NCBI RefSeq assembly: GCF_016097555.1
Contig: NC_054699.1
Location: 2,834,293 to 2,898,292 of the forward strand
Length of the DNA stretch: 64,000 bases
Direction: 5' to 3'
Source: Gigantopelta aegis
Taxonomy: Eukaryota > Mollusca > Gastropoda > Neomphalida > Peltospiridae
A program made the position numbers and the translations under genes. Under the pieces are notes generated by a model that worked only from the letters and a program-made list of their open reading frames with translations, ran no database searches and was not told the origin of the DNA. Of this stretch, positions 1 to 12,065 are shown in pieces (the stretch's first letter is position 1; each line of letters begins with the position of its first letter).

Positions 1-609
1 GGCCATTCTCAAAGAGAATGTTACACCCCTTCACCACGGTGAGGTTACAGCACACGCAGGGGATAATGTATTGGGTCATTTAGTAACTAAACAATCCATG
101 GAACTGTGCCTTTAACACCTATATATACCGTACAGTATTAAATAAAGGAAGATGAATAAAAAAATATATATATTTTTACTTTGCAACTATGTAGCTGTTG
201 TTAAGTTTTTATCAAAATCACATCACGTTTTATTTTTTAAAAGAAGAAAACAAGTTGTCTTTATTTTTAATTTAAAAAAATAAAATGTTAATTTATAAAA
301 AAATAAGTTTGATGACTTATGCTGAATTTTAATAATTTTTTTAGAGAAATCTAGCACAACGATCGCTCATTATTTTTATAAATTACGAAGAGGAAGCAAA
401 TTATAAATATTTTTTACTCGGAGAAAAGTGAGTCACCAAATTGATTTATGTTTTTGTAAGTCTATTTGAAAGGAAAAATGTTTACCACACCTGTCGGGAA
501 ATGTTCTGTCGTGCTTTTGGCCCCACTCCTAAACTTTTCATTGTCGTCGTAATGCAGTGACACTGCACGTGACAATTCATCATTGTTTGTTTTTTGTTAT
601 ACTGTACTT
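1..609. other. AT-rich intergenic sequence, no gene seen
   Basis: I find no coding region, RNA gene or clear repeat here. The stretch is strongly AT-rich with many short A and T runs. The left edge is arbitrary, so it may belong to a feature outside the window. Confidence 0.5.
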
Positions 610-858
610 ACTTTCGTGTTTATATCAAATTAAGGTTCAAGCACGCTGTCCTGCACACACATCTCAGGTAATTTGGACTCTGTCAAAGAACAGTGGGTTA
701 ATGGTTAGTTGTTAGTGATAGAAAAGTCGGTGTAGTGGTCTTATACATACCCATCTAGTCGGTAAATTTGTTCTGGGTGGAAACCGGTATCGGGATGGGA
801 ACCCAGTACCACCCAGTCTTACGCCCGATGGACTAACCACTACACCAATGAGACCGGT
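610..858 (-). repeat. SINE family 2 copy, reverse orientation
   Basis: On the minus strand this begins with a degenerate form of the head ACCGGCCTCGGTGG and passes through GGTACTGGGTT-like and TGGGTAGGTGTAAGACCACT-like blocks to the tail containing AACCTTAATTTGATATAAAC. The same family recurs at about 14615, 18890, 22205 and 49838. The head resembles a tRNA-derived promoter region. This copy is old and has many substitutions. Confidence 0.6.
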
Positions 859-1019
859 GTTATTTTAAGAGGAATAAAGAAAATATGTTAGGTGTTTTTT
901 TGTTTTTTTTTAAATTTCTCATGGGAAGATGCACATCCAACTTCATTTAATAAATGTAACCTGCTTTAATGCCAGCGGCATCCCATCTCATTGTCGCCAC
1001 CCACTGATTAAAATTCCTT

Positions 1020-1346
1020 TTCTTGCTCCGTTTCGTTTAAACAGCGAGTTGTCACATGCTTTAATACCCGTTAATTGCGGTTTTTGTGGTTACGTATAAT
1101 CGTGATAACCCACTAAAGCGTAACTCCTATTGTGTCGCTAGTGGCCAATTATTTGGGCAGGTCAAAACGGCCAGTGGTTTAACCGGTCCGCGTTTTACAC
1201 GCTACACAGAACCAGACCAAACACCGCGAAGAACGCTCTACAGTTAACGGCCCGCGAGTCGACTATCTTTCGGGTTTTTTGTTTCCCGGACAATCGAATG
1301 ACAGCTTGTCAGTGTATGCGGTCATAAAAGATGAATTGAAAGCAGA
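1020..1346 (+). promoter_or_regulatory. Possible promoter/5' UTR of gene A
   Basis: This stretch is less AT-rich than its surroundings and contains several CG dinucleotides, for example around 1185-1275. It lies directly upstream of an ATG at 1347 that opens a ten-codon frame ending at a consensus splice donor. I infer a promoter and 5' UTR from context only; no TATA box or initiator is convincing. Confidence 0.25.
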
Positions 1347-1376
1347 ATGAGCCTGCCAACACGTTTCCATTACAAG
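1347..1376 (+). CDS. Candidate first coding exon of the type II SEA mucin (gene A)
   Basis: The ATG has an A at -3, and ten codons (MSLPTRFHYK) run to the junction CATTACAAG|GTGAGG, a near-consensus donor. The exon ends in phase 0. The acceptor at 16723/16724 also opens in phase 0 and is open back from MIYDE to the splice site (WPRLSSLHYGSQGDFTPEQ...). Joining the two gives an N-terminus 33 residues longer than a start at 16793. The matching phase and frame are what the sequence shows; the 15-kb intron is inference. If this is wrong, translation starts at 16793. Confidence 0.4.
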
Positions 1377-1615
1377 GTGAGGTATTTTTACGTATAGTTT
1401 GGATTTATCGTGCGGGCGTTAGGTAAGGTTCATCATCGTTTTTGTGTTAGTCTTTCAACTCTTTATGCGAGAATTTCTCTTTTAGTATTTCTGTGTGGAT
1501 TTTGTTCTCCTTTGATTGTAATATTTATAATTATCATTTGGCATTTTAGTTCAAGTATTCATTTGTAGTAGTGTAGGTATAAAGTGCTCCTACTTGCAGA
1601 AGCTAGTGGGAATTT

Positions 1616-1688
1616 CCCTATTAGCTCAGTTGGTAGAGCACCGGATTCTTCTATTAAGAGTCTGTGGTTCGAATCCCCTAAGTGGAGT
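1616..1688 (+). pseudogene. tRNA-like sequence, probably a degenerate tRNA or SINE head
   Basis: It has a good A box (TTAGCTCAGTTGGTAGAGCA), a D stem GCTC/GAGC and a good B box (GGTTCGAATCC). The acceptor arms (TCCCTAT and AAGTGGA) pair only partly. The anticodon arm can form a GATTCT/AGAGTC stem but does not leave a canonical loop with T33, and the T stem is mismatched. I therefore do not assign an amino acid. It may be a decayed tRNA gene or the head of a tRNA-derived SINE. Confidence 0.4.
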
Positions 1689-1821
1689 TTGATTTTTATC
1701 TGTTACACATTTATCATTATGTTTTTTAAAATTAGGTTTTATGTTAGGTTTAAAAGAAAACATTTGAACCAAATAACATATATCAGTGTTTTTATTTAGT
1801 CTGATAATCTTCAGAGCCGGT

Positions 1822-2173
1822 TTAAAGGGATTCCTGAGTTGGCTGCAATTTTTTAACATGTTATCGACTACCATAGACGTTTTAACGATTGTAATTACAT
1901 ATCAAATATATTTTTTCTGCATAAAATATTAGTGGCTCAATATTAAACGTGTTTCTGGTCGTTCTAATATTTCTACTAGGTTAACTTTCTGTTTATTTCC
2001 TAAGACATTTTTTAAAGACAAAATCCAGTTTGGGCTTCTTAAAAATATTAAGACGACCAGAAACACTGATATTCTAAACAAGAAAATATATTTAATATGT
2101 AAGTTTAATCGTAGAAATATTTTATTAGTCAGAAACATCTTGCAATGCAGCAAACTCGGGAATGTCCCTTTAA
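1822..2173 (-). mobile_element. TTAA-flanked hairpin MITE, copy 1 (reverse)
   Basis: TTAA stands at both ends. The termini read AAAGGGATTCCTGAGTTGGC and, on the opposite strand, AAAGGGACATTCCCGAGTTT. The two halves are imperfect inverted copies: blocks near ATATCAAATATATTTT and GTTTCTGGTCGTTCTAATAT on the left reappear inverted on the right. There is no coding capacity. Other copies are at 4494, 6830 and 24145. Confidence 0.75.
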
Positions 2174-2932
2174 GAATCCGCGGTGCCTGTAGCACAAATA
2201 ACAGCGTGTTCCCCTTCCCAGGATATCTTTTTTGCAGCTCCCTCGGAAGAAGGGGGAAATTACCTGGGGAAAATAAATGTACACATCACTGCGGGGTCCC
2301 TTATAGGTAGCACTAAACCAATTAATTTCCGGCTGGGACAAAGTTGGAGGTGCACCTAACTTTTGATAGAGAAGTTAACACCACAAGTCCTGTGATTGGT
2401 TATAAATGTGAGTGTGTTGGTTGTAAACAAAATTAGTTTCATCTGGGCTAAAAATGTATACAATTTTAATTCATCTAGTACCACTGTGTCAAGTAGCCTT
2501 GTGCTTGGAACATGTATGGGGTACATGTAAAAAAAAGTACTCAAATTTTGTGCGAAACTAGGGGTGTTGTAAAAACATCTGGTTATACCGAAAATGAGCC
2601 ATGAAAGGTACCATTTTCTGCAGTTAATACTTTGAGGTAGGGGTTGTAGTACTGATATTTACGGGTCATAGTTTGGTTGATATATTGCATATAGTGTGTT
2701 TAAACACAAACGTTAACGTGGGATTTTAATTGGTATAGTCCAACCTGAAACGCGGGTCCCGTAGCACGTGCTACATGTGCTACTAGGATAAACCGGCTCT
2801 GATAATCTTTGCAGTCCTCCGCCCATGCAGTTGCCATCTGTTTTTTCTCTTTCAATCTGATACATGTGAATTCTAGTTTGCCATGACCAAAACTAGATTA
2901 TATGAGATCGGTTTGCTGAAATTGATTTTTGA

Positions 2933-3000
2933 ATGGCTCACAAAGTTCAAACACATGTTCTGTTAATGGCTCACAAAGTTCAAACACATGTTCTGTTATA
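2933..3000. repeat. Direct duplication of about 31 bp
   Basis: The unit GGCTCACAAAGTTCAAACAC...TGTTCTGTTA occurs twice in immediate succession with no differences that I can see. Confidence 0.8.
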
Positions 3001-3009
3001 AGAAGGAAG

Positions 3010-3302
3010 GAAATCTTTTATTTAAGACACACTCCTCACATTTTATTTACGATTATATGGCGTCAGACATATGGTTAAGGACCACATAGATATGGAGAGA
3101 GGAAACCCGCTGTCGCCACTTCATGGGCTACTCTTTTCGATTAGCAGCAAGGGATCTTTTATATGCACCATCTCACAGACAGGATAGTACATACCACGGC
3201 TTTTGTTACACCAGTTGTGGAGCACTGGCAGGAGCGAGAAATAGCCCAATGGGTCCACCGACGGGGATCGATCTTAGACCGACCGCGCATCAAGCGAACG
3301 CT
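3010..3302 (-). repeat. SINE family 1 copy (ACGCACTCAACAC-tail variant), reverse
   Basis: Reading the plus strand gives the inverted tail (ACACATTTTATTTACGATTA-like), TCGCCACTTCATGGGCTACT, AGGGATCTTTTATATGCACC, then the inverted tRNA-like head ending near GCGCATCAAGCGAACGC. It is nearly full length. The open frame on its plus strand is a translation of the SINE. Confidence 0.8.
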
Positions 3303-3615
3303 TGTTCTGTTATAAAATTAAAGTGATAACACGAAGCAATATACAATATTCTGGCCACGTGTGTGTGCAATATATGACAATGAACATGACGAGATTAAGA
3401 CCTCACCCCAACCCCTCTCACTAAAAGGGAACGTGGTCTTCAGATGAACACTTGCCCGTGCATTAGTAAATTATAAACAGTGTATATTATTCGTGGACAT
3501 ACAACCTGAGAATCATAATGTATCAACCTATTTTATAGTTACTTTACAGTGTTTTATCCCCAATAGCACCCAAACGTATTTATTTTTGTATCATTACATT
3601 ACATTAATGACATAG

Positions 3616-3792
3616 CAGGCACGGATCTAGAAGTTTTTTAATAGCGGGGACCCAAAACCTGTTGTTGCTTTTGAACAGGTGGATGGAATAAATTTTCATT
3701 TTTTGTGTATTCTGTAATATATATGATTTGAAAAAAATAGAGGGGGGGGGGGGGGGCGTGTCACCTGCACTCCCTGCCTGAATCCGCGCCTG
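3616..3792. mobile_element. Short hAT-like MITE
   Basis: The ends are CAGGCACGGATCTAG and, inverted, CAGGCGCGGATTCAG, enclosing a G-run and AT-rich filler. CAG...CTG termini of this form are usual for small hAT-derived elements in molluscs. I find no clean 8-bp target duplication. Confidence 0.55.
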
Positions 3793-4134
3793 AATTGTTT
3801 ATTGACTTATTTTTTCAAATTGTTTCTTAAATATAGGTCATACTACAATATATTTTGCTAGAAAGGTGCAAAAGAACATTAGTTTGAAATACAGTATAGA
3901 CTGTTTTTGTTATGCAAATAGCCGTAGTTATTTATAGGAGAACGAACCTGTATTTGAAACATACAGAGAGTTTTGTAAAACTGAAATAAGTCAACTTCGT
4001 GCATTTTAGATGATGAATTGTATATAAAACCTGTCGGAGTTTGGGTTTATTTTCATGCAAATGTAAAGAGAACAAGGATTGAATAGAAATTAAACGTAAA
4101 ATTAGCCAAAAAACTTAGAGTCTAAACAACTGAA

Positions 4135-4247
4135 CAGGGCCCCGTTCCACGAAGCGATCTTAGCCCTACGATAAACTTAAATGACTAGCTATCTAATGCA
4201 CTTAAGGTGATCTTAGCGCTAAGACTGTTTCGTGGAACGAAGCCCTG
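4135..4247. mobile_element. Palindromic MITE with CAGGGC...GCCCTG ends
   Basis: The ends CAGGGCCCCGTTCCACGAA and TTCGTGGAACGAAGCCCTG are inverted copies, and the interior (GATCTTAGC near the left, GCTAAGACTG near the right) also pairs. Length is about 113 bp. Non-autonomous and non-coding. Confidence 0.7.
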
Positions 4248-4493
4248 GACTATAGTAACTATTGGTTTTTTTTATCTTCAAAAGGTAATGGAATTTCTTG
4301 ACGTGCTTTGTTTGTTACTGAAATCTGGTTCGATATTACCGTTGTTATGAGAGGTTTTTTTTCTATTACAAGAATAAATGTGATAAAATATTCAGTGTGT
4401 AGTTTCTTTGGGCGTTTAGTTTATAAGTACATAGATAATGACACGGTAAATACGGAGCTAAACTTAAACCAAAGCCAAATGTACGTGGTCATA

Positions 4494-4873
4494 TTAAAGG
4501 TTTGCTGCATTGTAAGATGTTTCCGACTAATAAAATATTTCTACGATTAAACTTACATATTAAATATATTTTCTTGTTCAGAATATCAGTGTCTGTATAT
4601 TCAAAGTGTTTTTGGTCGTTTTAATATTTGTAAGAAGCCCAGACTGGATTTTGTCTTCAAATAATTTCGTACGTACGAAAAAAATAATATTTTAGGAAAT
4701 AAAATGAAATTTAACCTAGTACAAATATTACAACGATCCGAAACACGTTCAATATGCAGCCACTAATATTTTATGCAGAAAAATATATTTGATATGTAAT
4801 TACAGTCGTTAAAAAGTCTCTGTTAGTCGATAACATCTTAAACATTGCAGCAAACTCAGCAATGTCCCTTTAA
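4494..4873 (+). mobile_element. TTAA-flanked hairpin MITE, copy 2
   Basis: It is bounded by TTAA. The left end lacks about 12 bases (TTAAAGG runs directly into TTTGCTGCATTG), while the right end has the full CTCAGCAATGTCCCTTTAA. The centre carries the palindrome TTCGTACGTACGAA. Arms are inverted copies as in copy 1. Confidence 0.75.
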
Positions 4874-5509
4874 ATAAAATATATTAAATACATGTACTAT
4901 TTTAAATACTCGTTAAATATCGAGAGGGGGTGATTTAGTACCGCGTGCTGTCATCTTCATACAATATATGAAATGAAAAGAACTGATAAATGTTACGTTA
5001 CATATATTTATGTTAGCTAAACGTTTGGCCATGTTCTCAAAAGTCTTCTGTAAAATTAATTCGCTAAAATTTAGTTTTCTGGTTAAAGGGCTTTTTCATG
5101 GTCTCGGTACAGTGGGTGTATTTGGGTGTTTTAATCGGGTGGGTAGGGGACGGTTCACGATGTTAACGGTACTGGTGAGGACAATCAAAATGAAAGGTGT
5201 TGGTTTACACCAATTGTGAGTCATCGGTGTTATAAACATTATCTCCCACCCCATCGGATCCGATCATATGAGTCAAAAATGGTATCTACCGACTTGATCA
5301 AACAACAGCAGAAATGTGACTTTATTTGTCTTCAACGACTCGTGTTTACAAATATGCTTGGCTGCAATCTCGTAATCTTTGCGCCGTTTCAAGGGCGCAC
5401 GGACCGAAACGAAAACGATTCATCAGCAATGCGTTGCCCTTGGCGATGAGAAATGCCGGTCCCGATCACAATATCATTGACGAATCCAGAGAGGGTTCAC
5501 AGGTGTCCA

Positions 5510-5678
5510 ATGACACACACACACACCCCACACACACACATACACACCACCACCACCACCCCTTCACGCCCATTTGAAGTGCATTTCATAATGATTAAAA
5601 AAAAACCCCACCTGAAAACGCATCTCTGAATATCTTTCTTCCGAAATGTTCCGGGAAACATGCACTTCCAGACACCGA

Positions 5679-5709
<31 letters not shown>

Positions 5710-5735
5710 ACCGACACCCCCACCCTGACACCCCC
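5510..5735. repeat. CA/CCACC low-complexity cluster
   Basis: ACACACAC, CACCACCACC and a run of about 18 C occur within 220 bases. The histidine- and proline-rich frames across it are repeat translations, not genes. Confidence 0.8.
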
Positions 5736-6195
5736 ACCACTAACAGATCTTGCTCCCTTTAAGAGTTCAGCTCATTTGCCATTTTAAAAGACCTTTATAC
5801 AATCCCATATCCGCCTCTGAATATCCTTAACACAACAGGGATGCGATGACAGCACCTCTCGACCTTGCGGCTTACATACTGTACCACAAGGCCATTTAAA
5901 TTCAGTTTAACTTGATTTCTAATTAAAGTTCCAGCAAATGTCGAGATCCCATCACAGGAACTCCCGCACATGCGTATCCAGTAAACTGAAGCATAACACG
6001 TTTCATATACGGAACTTTATTGTTCATTGTGAAAACAATTTTGTTGCCAATATTTATTAATTAATTAAAAAGGTCAAGCCAGGGGGTCCATTGTTCAATA
6101 AATAATTCATAGTTATTACAGCTTTCTTAAAACGTTTTGCTTTTTTCAAAATTTGACAAGTATAACGTGTTTTTAGCAGTTTTATTTTGTAGTAG

Positions 6196-6197
<2 letters not shown>

Positions 6198-6247
<50 letters not shown>

Positions 6248-6360
6248 TACACACACACACACACACACAAACATACACACACACACACACACAAACAAAC
6301 AACATACACACACGCACGCACACATGCGCGCATACGCACGTGCACACATACGCACACGAA
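6198..6360. repeat. (CA)n microsatellite, interrupted
   Basis: About 46 bp of pure CA is followed by CATA and CGCA interruptions to about 6358. Cys/Val-rich and His/Thr-rich frames over it are artefacts. Confidence 0.95.
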
Positions 6361-6434
6361 AGAAATAAAACAAAAACAAAAACGTACGTAGCTTGAGATT
6401 TTAATTAGAGTCAATGAATTAAAGGATTTCCTTG

Positions 6435-7805
6435 TGTTTGTCATTCTTGAAAGATTACCTGCAGATATTGCCTTTAATAACGACATTTTAAAAACATTTA
6501 TCCAGTGCTGACTATTATTTTGAGTGTTTAGTACATGTACATGTATATATACATCCAAACATACTGTGTTAAAAACTTCCCTCCAGTTGACTCGTGTACC
6601 TAAAATTCTATTAACAAAATCGAGCATTGCATTAGCTAATATAAATACATTCTAGATAGATTACCGGTAGACATGACCTTTAATAGCTGCTTTTTTTCTT
6701 TATTCAGTTATGACATACTATCGCGATCCCGATGTTTTCGTACTGTATGACTGTCTGGTACATGTAACTTCAAACATTCACACTTTGATGGATGTACCTG
6801 GAAGTCTATCACCAAAATCGAACATTGCATTAAAGGGGCATTCCCGAGTTTGCTGCATTGTAAGATGTTTCCGACTAATAAAATATTTCTACGATTAAAC
6901 TTACATATTAAATATATTTTCTTGTTTAGAATATTGGTGTTTGTATATTCAATGTGTTTCTGGTCGTCTTAATATTTGTAAGAAGCCCAAACTGGATTTT
7001 GTCTTCAAATAATTTCGGACGTACGAAAAAATCTTTGTTAAGAAATAAAATGAAATTTAACCTAGTACACATATTAGGACGATCAGAAACACGTTTAATA
7101 TACAGCCACTAATTTTATGCAGACAAATATATTTGATATGTAATTACAGTCGTCAAAAAGTCTCTGTTAAGTTGATAACATCTTTAAAATTGCAGCAAAC
7201 TCAGGAATGTCCCTAACACATTGTATTCGTCAAAGAAAACTGATAGATGTTACCTTAAATAGCTACATTTTTAAAATTTAGTTCTGACTTATTATCGCTA
7301 TCATATAGTTTTGCAAATTCAAACACACTCGCTTTAATATTGACCCCAGGTTGATTGCTGTACTTAGAGGTCTTTCACCAAACTCAGATATTTCATTAGC
7401 CAATATATTACATTTTTGAAAGACTACCGGTAGATAATTACCTTTGATAGCTACATTTTAAAATTCAATTCTGACTTATTATCGCGATTCTGTGGTTTTT
7501 GTACTTTGTGACTATCTGGTACATGTATTTTCAAACATTCTGGCTTTAATACTGACGACAAGATGATTGATGTATGTTGAAGTCTGTCACTAAAATCAAA
7601 CATTACATTAGCCAATATATTGCATTCCTGAAAGGTACATATTGCCTTTGATATATATGTTTTATTCAGTTCTGACTTATTATCGTAATCCTACAGTTTT
7701 CGTACTTTGTGACTGTCTGGAACACGCAAATTCAAACATTCTCGCAATAATATCGATCACAAGATGATTGATGTACGTGAGATACTTTCATAAAAATCGA
7801 ACACA
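6435..7805. repeat. Decayed tandem array with a period of roughly 200 bp
   Basis: Blocks recur in order: a TGAAAGATTACC-like block, CTTTAATAGC, TTCTGACTTATTATCGCGAT, TTTTCGTACTTTGTGACTGTCTGG, TTCAAACATTC, a GATTGATGTACGTGA-like block, and AAAATCGAACATTGCATTAG. I can follow four to five units near 6440, 6650, 7240, 7430 and 7620. Copies differ widely, so the array is old. A TTAA MITE (6830-7215) is inserted in one unit. Confidence 0.6.
6830..7216 (+). mobile_element. TTAA hairpin MITE, copy 3, inside the 200-bp array
   Basis: The left end TTAAAGGGGCATTCCCGAG is full; the right end CTCAGGAATGTCCCTAACAC has lost the second TTAA by substitution. The inner sequence matches copies 2 and 4 closely, including GTACGTACGAAAAA near the centre. 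Confidence 0.75.
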
Positions 7806-8439
7806 TTTATTAGAGATGCACCTAAAGCACTGCGACATAATCAATTATAAAACAGTACGTGATGTTTGTGTAAACAACAATTTCCATAAGCAAATATAAT
7901 TCATATCATGTCTAGTTCACTTCAGACAGTTAATTTATGTTGGTATTGTAAATCATTAGTGTTGCCGAACCTGTTATAGAGGGCACCCCGGATAGCAACC
8001 ATTTGTCCATACAGTGGACTCTAGATCGCTGACATACCGTTAGACAGGAGGGAGGCATGACCCACTCCACAACGTCCCAGTGACGGATTTCCCATTCCAC
8101 CCGTGGCTGCCTTCCACTCTGATAACAAGTTTATACAGGTAAGCGAAATGTTGTCAAAGTGCTTTGTTTTAGGGCTGTTTTCCCATTCCAACGAAGTCCG
8201 TGATATGTACGTTGTTTACGGTGACGTGCTTATAAAATACCCTTTGATGCTTTTTGGAAAGAAATATCTGTCTGTATGTCTGTCGGTCTGTCTGTCTGTT
8301 GGGTTTTATCTTGTCCCAACCATTGTCATACAACTGATATATCAGAGGTCATGGTATGTGCTGTCCTGTCAATGTATTCTAGTGGTGTCATTGAACAAGA
8401 CATACTTGGACTTTAACTCCCCTCTGTTTGTTTCAACTA

Positions 8440-8600
8440 TCTCCCTCTCTCTTTGTCTCTCTCTGTCTCTCTCTCTCTGTCTCTCTCTCTGTTTCTTTCA
8501 ACTATCTCCCTCTCTCTCTCTGTCTCTCTCTGTTTCTCTCTCTGTCTCTTTCCATCCCTATCTCCCTCCACCCCATCTCTATCCGTTTTTCTCTCTCAAC
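8440..8600. repeat. (CT)n-rich tract, interrupted
   Basis: CTCTCT with GT and CAACTATCTCC interruptions, probably two diverged copies of a CT block. The Ser/Leu-rich frames here are artefacts. Confidence 0.85.
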
Positions 8601-8810
8601 AGTGCCAAAATGATAACACCAATAGCAGTAGTGTACAATGTGCTGACATGTTAAACAAATACTTCTTTATATAAGCTTTATGTGTATACACATTATTCAA
8701 ATTAGATCCAACTTTCCCCCTACTTTTTCATATGAAATAATATTTCATACATTAATCACAGTATGTCAGAAATTCACTATCGGGAAGTTATATTAATTTG
8801 CCTTTCAACT

Positions 8811-8920
<110 letters not shown>

Positions 8921-9039
8921 ATATATATATTCCAATATTCCATCAGTTGGTAGTCTGAGCCTAACATAAGACATTGCAACCAGGCTTTGAAAATTCGGTC
9001 CATTATGATTAGCTATCGGTATCCTTAATAGTAATGTTG

Positions 9040-9180
9040 TGGTTGTATCAGCTGCAAGGGATATTATATAAACACTTTTCCACAGACAGGAAGCACATAC
9101 CACGACCTTTATATGCCACATGTGGGGCACTGGTTAAGATAGGAATGATCCAATCCACCGCGGGTATTCGACCCTACCAC
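9040..9180 (-). repeat. SINE family 1 fragment, reverse
   Basis: It contains AGCTGCAAGGGATATTATAT, CACAGACAGGAAGCACATAC and GGGGCACTGG, the inverted middle of SINE family 1. Head and tail are missing or decayed. Confidence 0.6.
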
Positions 9181-9419
9181 CAAAGCTAGACCCCGCCTCG
9201 CTATGATCAGTAAATCATAATGATTATTATTAAAACTATTATAATCCAGTGTCTGAACGTTATTGATGGGTGTGTATATTTCAAACACTAGATGGACACA
9301 TTACGTTTATTCTGGTAACTTGGCTTGTGGGCATATATCATGCGTCATATAATATGTCAAACAAGCGGGGGCCCTGTTGAGGATAGCATTCTTTATTAAT
9401 TTTATTCCTGCTTAAACAG

Positions 9420-9940
9420 GGGCGTAATCTAGCTCGGTCAGTAAATCGTTGACTCGAGGTGCTTACGTCATAGGATCGAATCTCCTCGGTGGATCTTTTT
9501 TTTTTAATAGATTTATCCCCGTCTCAGCTAGTGCTCAACGACTAGTATATCAAAGACCGTGATATGTGTCGTCCTGTGTGCGAGAAAAATTATATAAAAA
9601 ATCCCTTGATGCTAATGTAAAAATGTAGCGCGTTTCCTTTAAGACTATATGCCAGAATTATCAAATTCAATAGCTGATGATTGATAAATCAATGTGCTCT
9701 AGTGGTCTCGTTAAACAAAACAAACGTTAACTTTTCCAAGACAAAATGCCACAATTATCAAATGTTTGACATCCAATAGCTGATGATTAATAAATACATT
9801 TGCTCTAGTGGTGTCGTTAAACAAAACCAACTTTAACTTTTCCAAGACAACATGCCAGAATTCCCAAATATTTGACATCCAACAGTAGATTATTAATAAA
9901 TCAATGTGCTCTGGTGTTGGCGTTAAAGGAAATCATTAGG
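9420..9940 (+). repeat. SINE with tRNA-like head and a triplicated tail segment
   Basis: The head GGGCGTAATCTAGCTCGGTC...GGATCGAATCTCC is tRNA-like and is followed by SINE body sequence (TATCAAAGACCGTGATATGT). The tail block (GACATCCAATAGCTGATGAT...CTCTAGTGGTGTCGTTAAAC) then occurs three times in a row near 9660, 9750 and 9850, each with substitutions. Confidence 0.65.
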
Positions 9941-10494
9941 GAAAGCTTTTAGACTGGTATTCAGTGATATTTAACGCACATTATTCCTTAATATCAACAA
10001 GTTTATTGGAATATTTAAACCGTTACGTTTCTTGCCTAAACGTTTTGTTGGCGTCACTGAAAGAATCGACTGAATGTCGTCAGAGCCCAGGGCAACGTGA
10101 CAGTTATCCGAGGTTAGCTCGTGACACGTGGGGAGATAATCCCGTCTTACGCCGTTCAGTCAAGCCCTTTAGGGTGTGCACATACCACGAAATCAACTTC
10201 CATACACCACAATAGTAACACACAAGGCAACCTACTTTTCGGAATTTTCAGTAAATACGGAATTTTCGTTTCATATTTTGAATTCCGGAATTGATGCCAA
10301 ATATGTGGATTTTTTTTTTTAATTGACAATACACGTTTTAAGCAACTAATTCTTATCACATTTTACAGTATCGGAATTAAACATCTTTATTTCTCATTTT
10401 TACCTGAACTCGGTATTGTCAACAGAGGTGTGTGCCATGTTACATATCGAAAACCATCACTCAGAACTGGTTATGTACCTTTTTTTTTTTTAAA

Positions 10495-10690
10495 TTTAAA
10501 AGTTTGTTTTGTTTATCGAAACCACTAGAGCACATTGATTTATTAATAATCGGCTATTGGACATCAAACATTTGGTAATTTTTGACTCAGTCTTCAGAGG
10601 AAACCCGTTACATTTTTCCATTAATAGAAAATTATCTTTTATATGCATTTCCCCTACAAACAGGACAACACATACCAAGGCCTTAGCAAA
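10495..10690 (-). repeat. SINE family 1 fragment, reverse
   Basis: The inverted tail (TTTGTTTATCGAAACCACTA-like), ATTAATAATCGGCTATTGGA, GAGGAAACCCGTTACATTTT and AACACATACCAAGGCC follow each other as in other reverse copies. The tRNA-like head is absent. Confidence 0.7.
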
Positions 10691-10767
10691 ATTCAGAGCA
10701 GTCCACTATTTCGTATCAAATCGATTCTTTTTAAATTAATTTTTAATGTTTTATTTATTTTATTTAT

Positions 10768-10769
<2 letters not shown>

Positions 10770-10813
<44 letters not shown>

Positions 10814-10827
10814 TTTTTTTTTTTTTA
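10770..10827. repeat. Poly-T tract
   Basis: Two T runs, of about 37 and 17, are separated by AC. It could be the A-tail of a reverse retroposon, but no element body is recognisable beside it. Confidence 0.85.
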
Positions 10828-11874
10828 AATTGATTATTCTTCTCTTTTTTACATCAGAAACAAATCTATTTAATTTGAATAAATAAATAAAATGAGCTTT
10901 TGTGGTTGTGTACATTTTACTCATGTCTTGTTATTATTATGACTGTTGTATTTTAAACTTTGTAAACTAGTGGAGGTATAAATATTCTGTGTGTCTGCAC
11001 ATCATGTCACTACGCCTTGGTGTAGATTATGACAGGCCAGACAAAACATAAATCACAACACATACTGGCATATTTTAAAGGTGCAATATCAAGGTTACGT
11101 AAAGGCGAATTCCCGCCAAAAGTATTTGTTAACTTCTGCTTTGAAATGTAAACATTACATCTTCAACTATATGCCTATAAAAATTACAACAAAACAGTTT
11201 GGTTTAGTAGTAGAAATTGTTTTTATTGGAGAATACTTAGTTAATGACTGACATAACTGGGCGCGTTCTGTTGAGATGAACACTCCATAACGTTATGCCA
11301 GGTAGATGTTGCCGATAAGTTTGCTGTTTTTCTGCAACTCATCTATCTCAGTCGGCACATTTAGTTGCCGACAGTCAACTTACCACATTTTACATGGATT
11401 CTCCGATTTCATAACATTTGAAAAGGCATAAAGGTATGCTAGGCTCAGACTGCCAACTGCCTACAGAAAGTTGGCAAACATTCTGCTGTTACGACTTCTA
11501 CGAAGGTCCAGTTGCTAGGTTGTTAGCCCTACTATGGTTACTTACTGCAATTAGAGGCTATTTTATGTGTGTCACTATGTTACAAGCCTACGATATTGAT
11601 TAAAACATATTTTATTGTTTTTTAAAAAAGAACCAATGGATTAGGCACAAGTTATACAATTTATTAGGTTTTCTCCGTAATACATACAAATTACGACAGT
11701 AATATAGTTTTGCAATTTAAATATGAATAGAAATAAATATGATTGAAAGAGAGAAAAAAGAAAGAATGAAGGAAAGAAAGAAAGAACGAATAAAGGAAAC
11801 AGAAAAGACGCAATAAAGTTCTCTATGTGTTCGATAATTAGACACAAACACAAGGCCTACGACAGTATGTGTGT

Positions 11875-12065
11875 GTGTGGGGGGGGGGGGGGGGGGGTTT
11901 GGGAGGTCGTGTATTTTTGTCACTATGTACGCCTATGATAGTATGGGAGGGTGAGGAGAGATGGGCATGTGTAATATGTTACCGTTTTACTACGGGCTCC
12001 GCATCTGCTTAATCCGGCACTACACCCCCCCCCCCACCTCCCCCCCCCACCTCCCCCCCCCCCAA
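11875..12065. repeat. G-run and C-run pair with low-complexity sequence
   Basis: A run of about 20 G near 11880 and a CCCCCCCACCT-type tract at about 12025-12063. The block GTACGCCTATGATAG near 11928 matches the end of the element that also appears at 38930-39285 in inverted form, so a DNA-transposon remnant is likely. Confidence 0.5.

Noticed and set aside
6057..6627. Cys/Val-rich frames of up to 166 codons
   Set aside because: They are produced by the CA/GT microsatellite; outside it they show no protein-like sequence.
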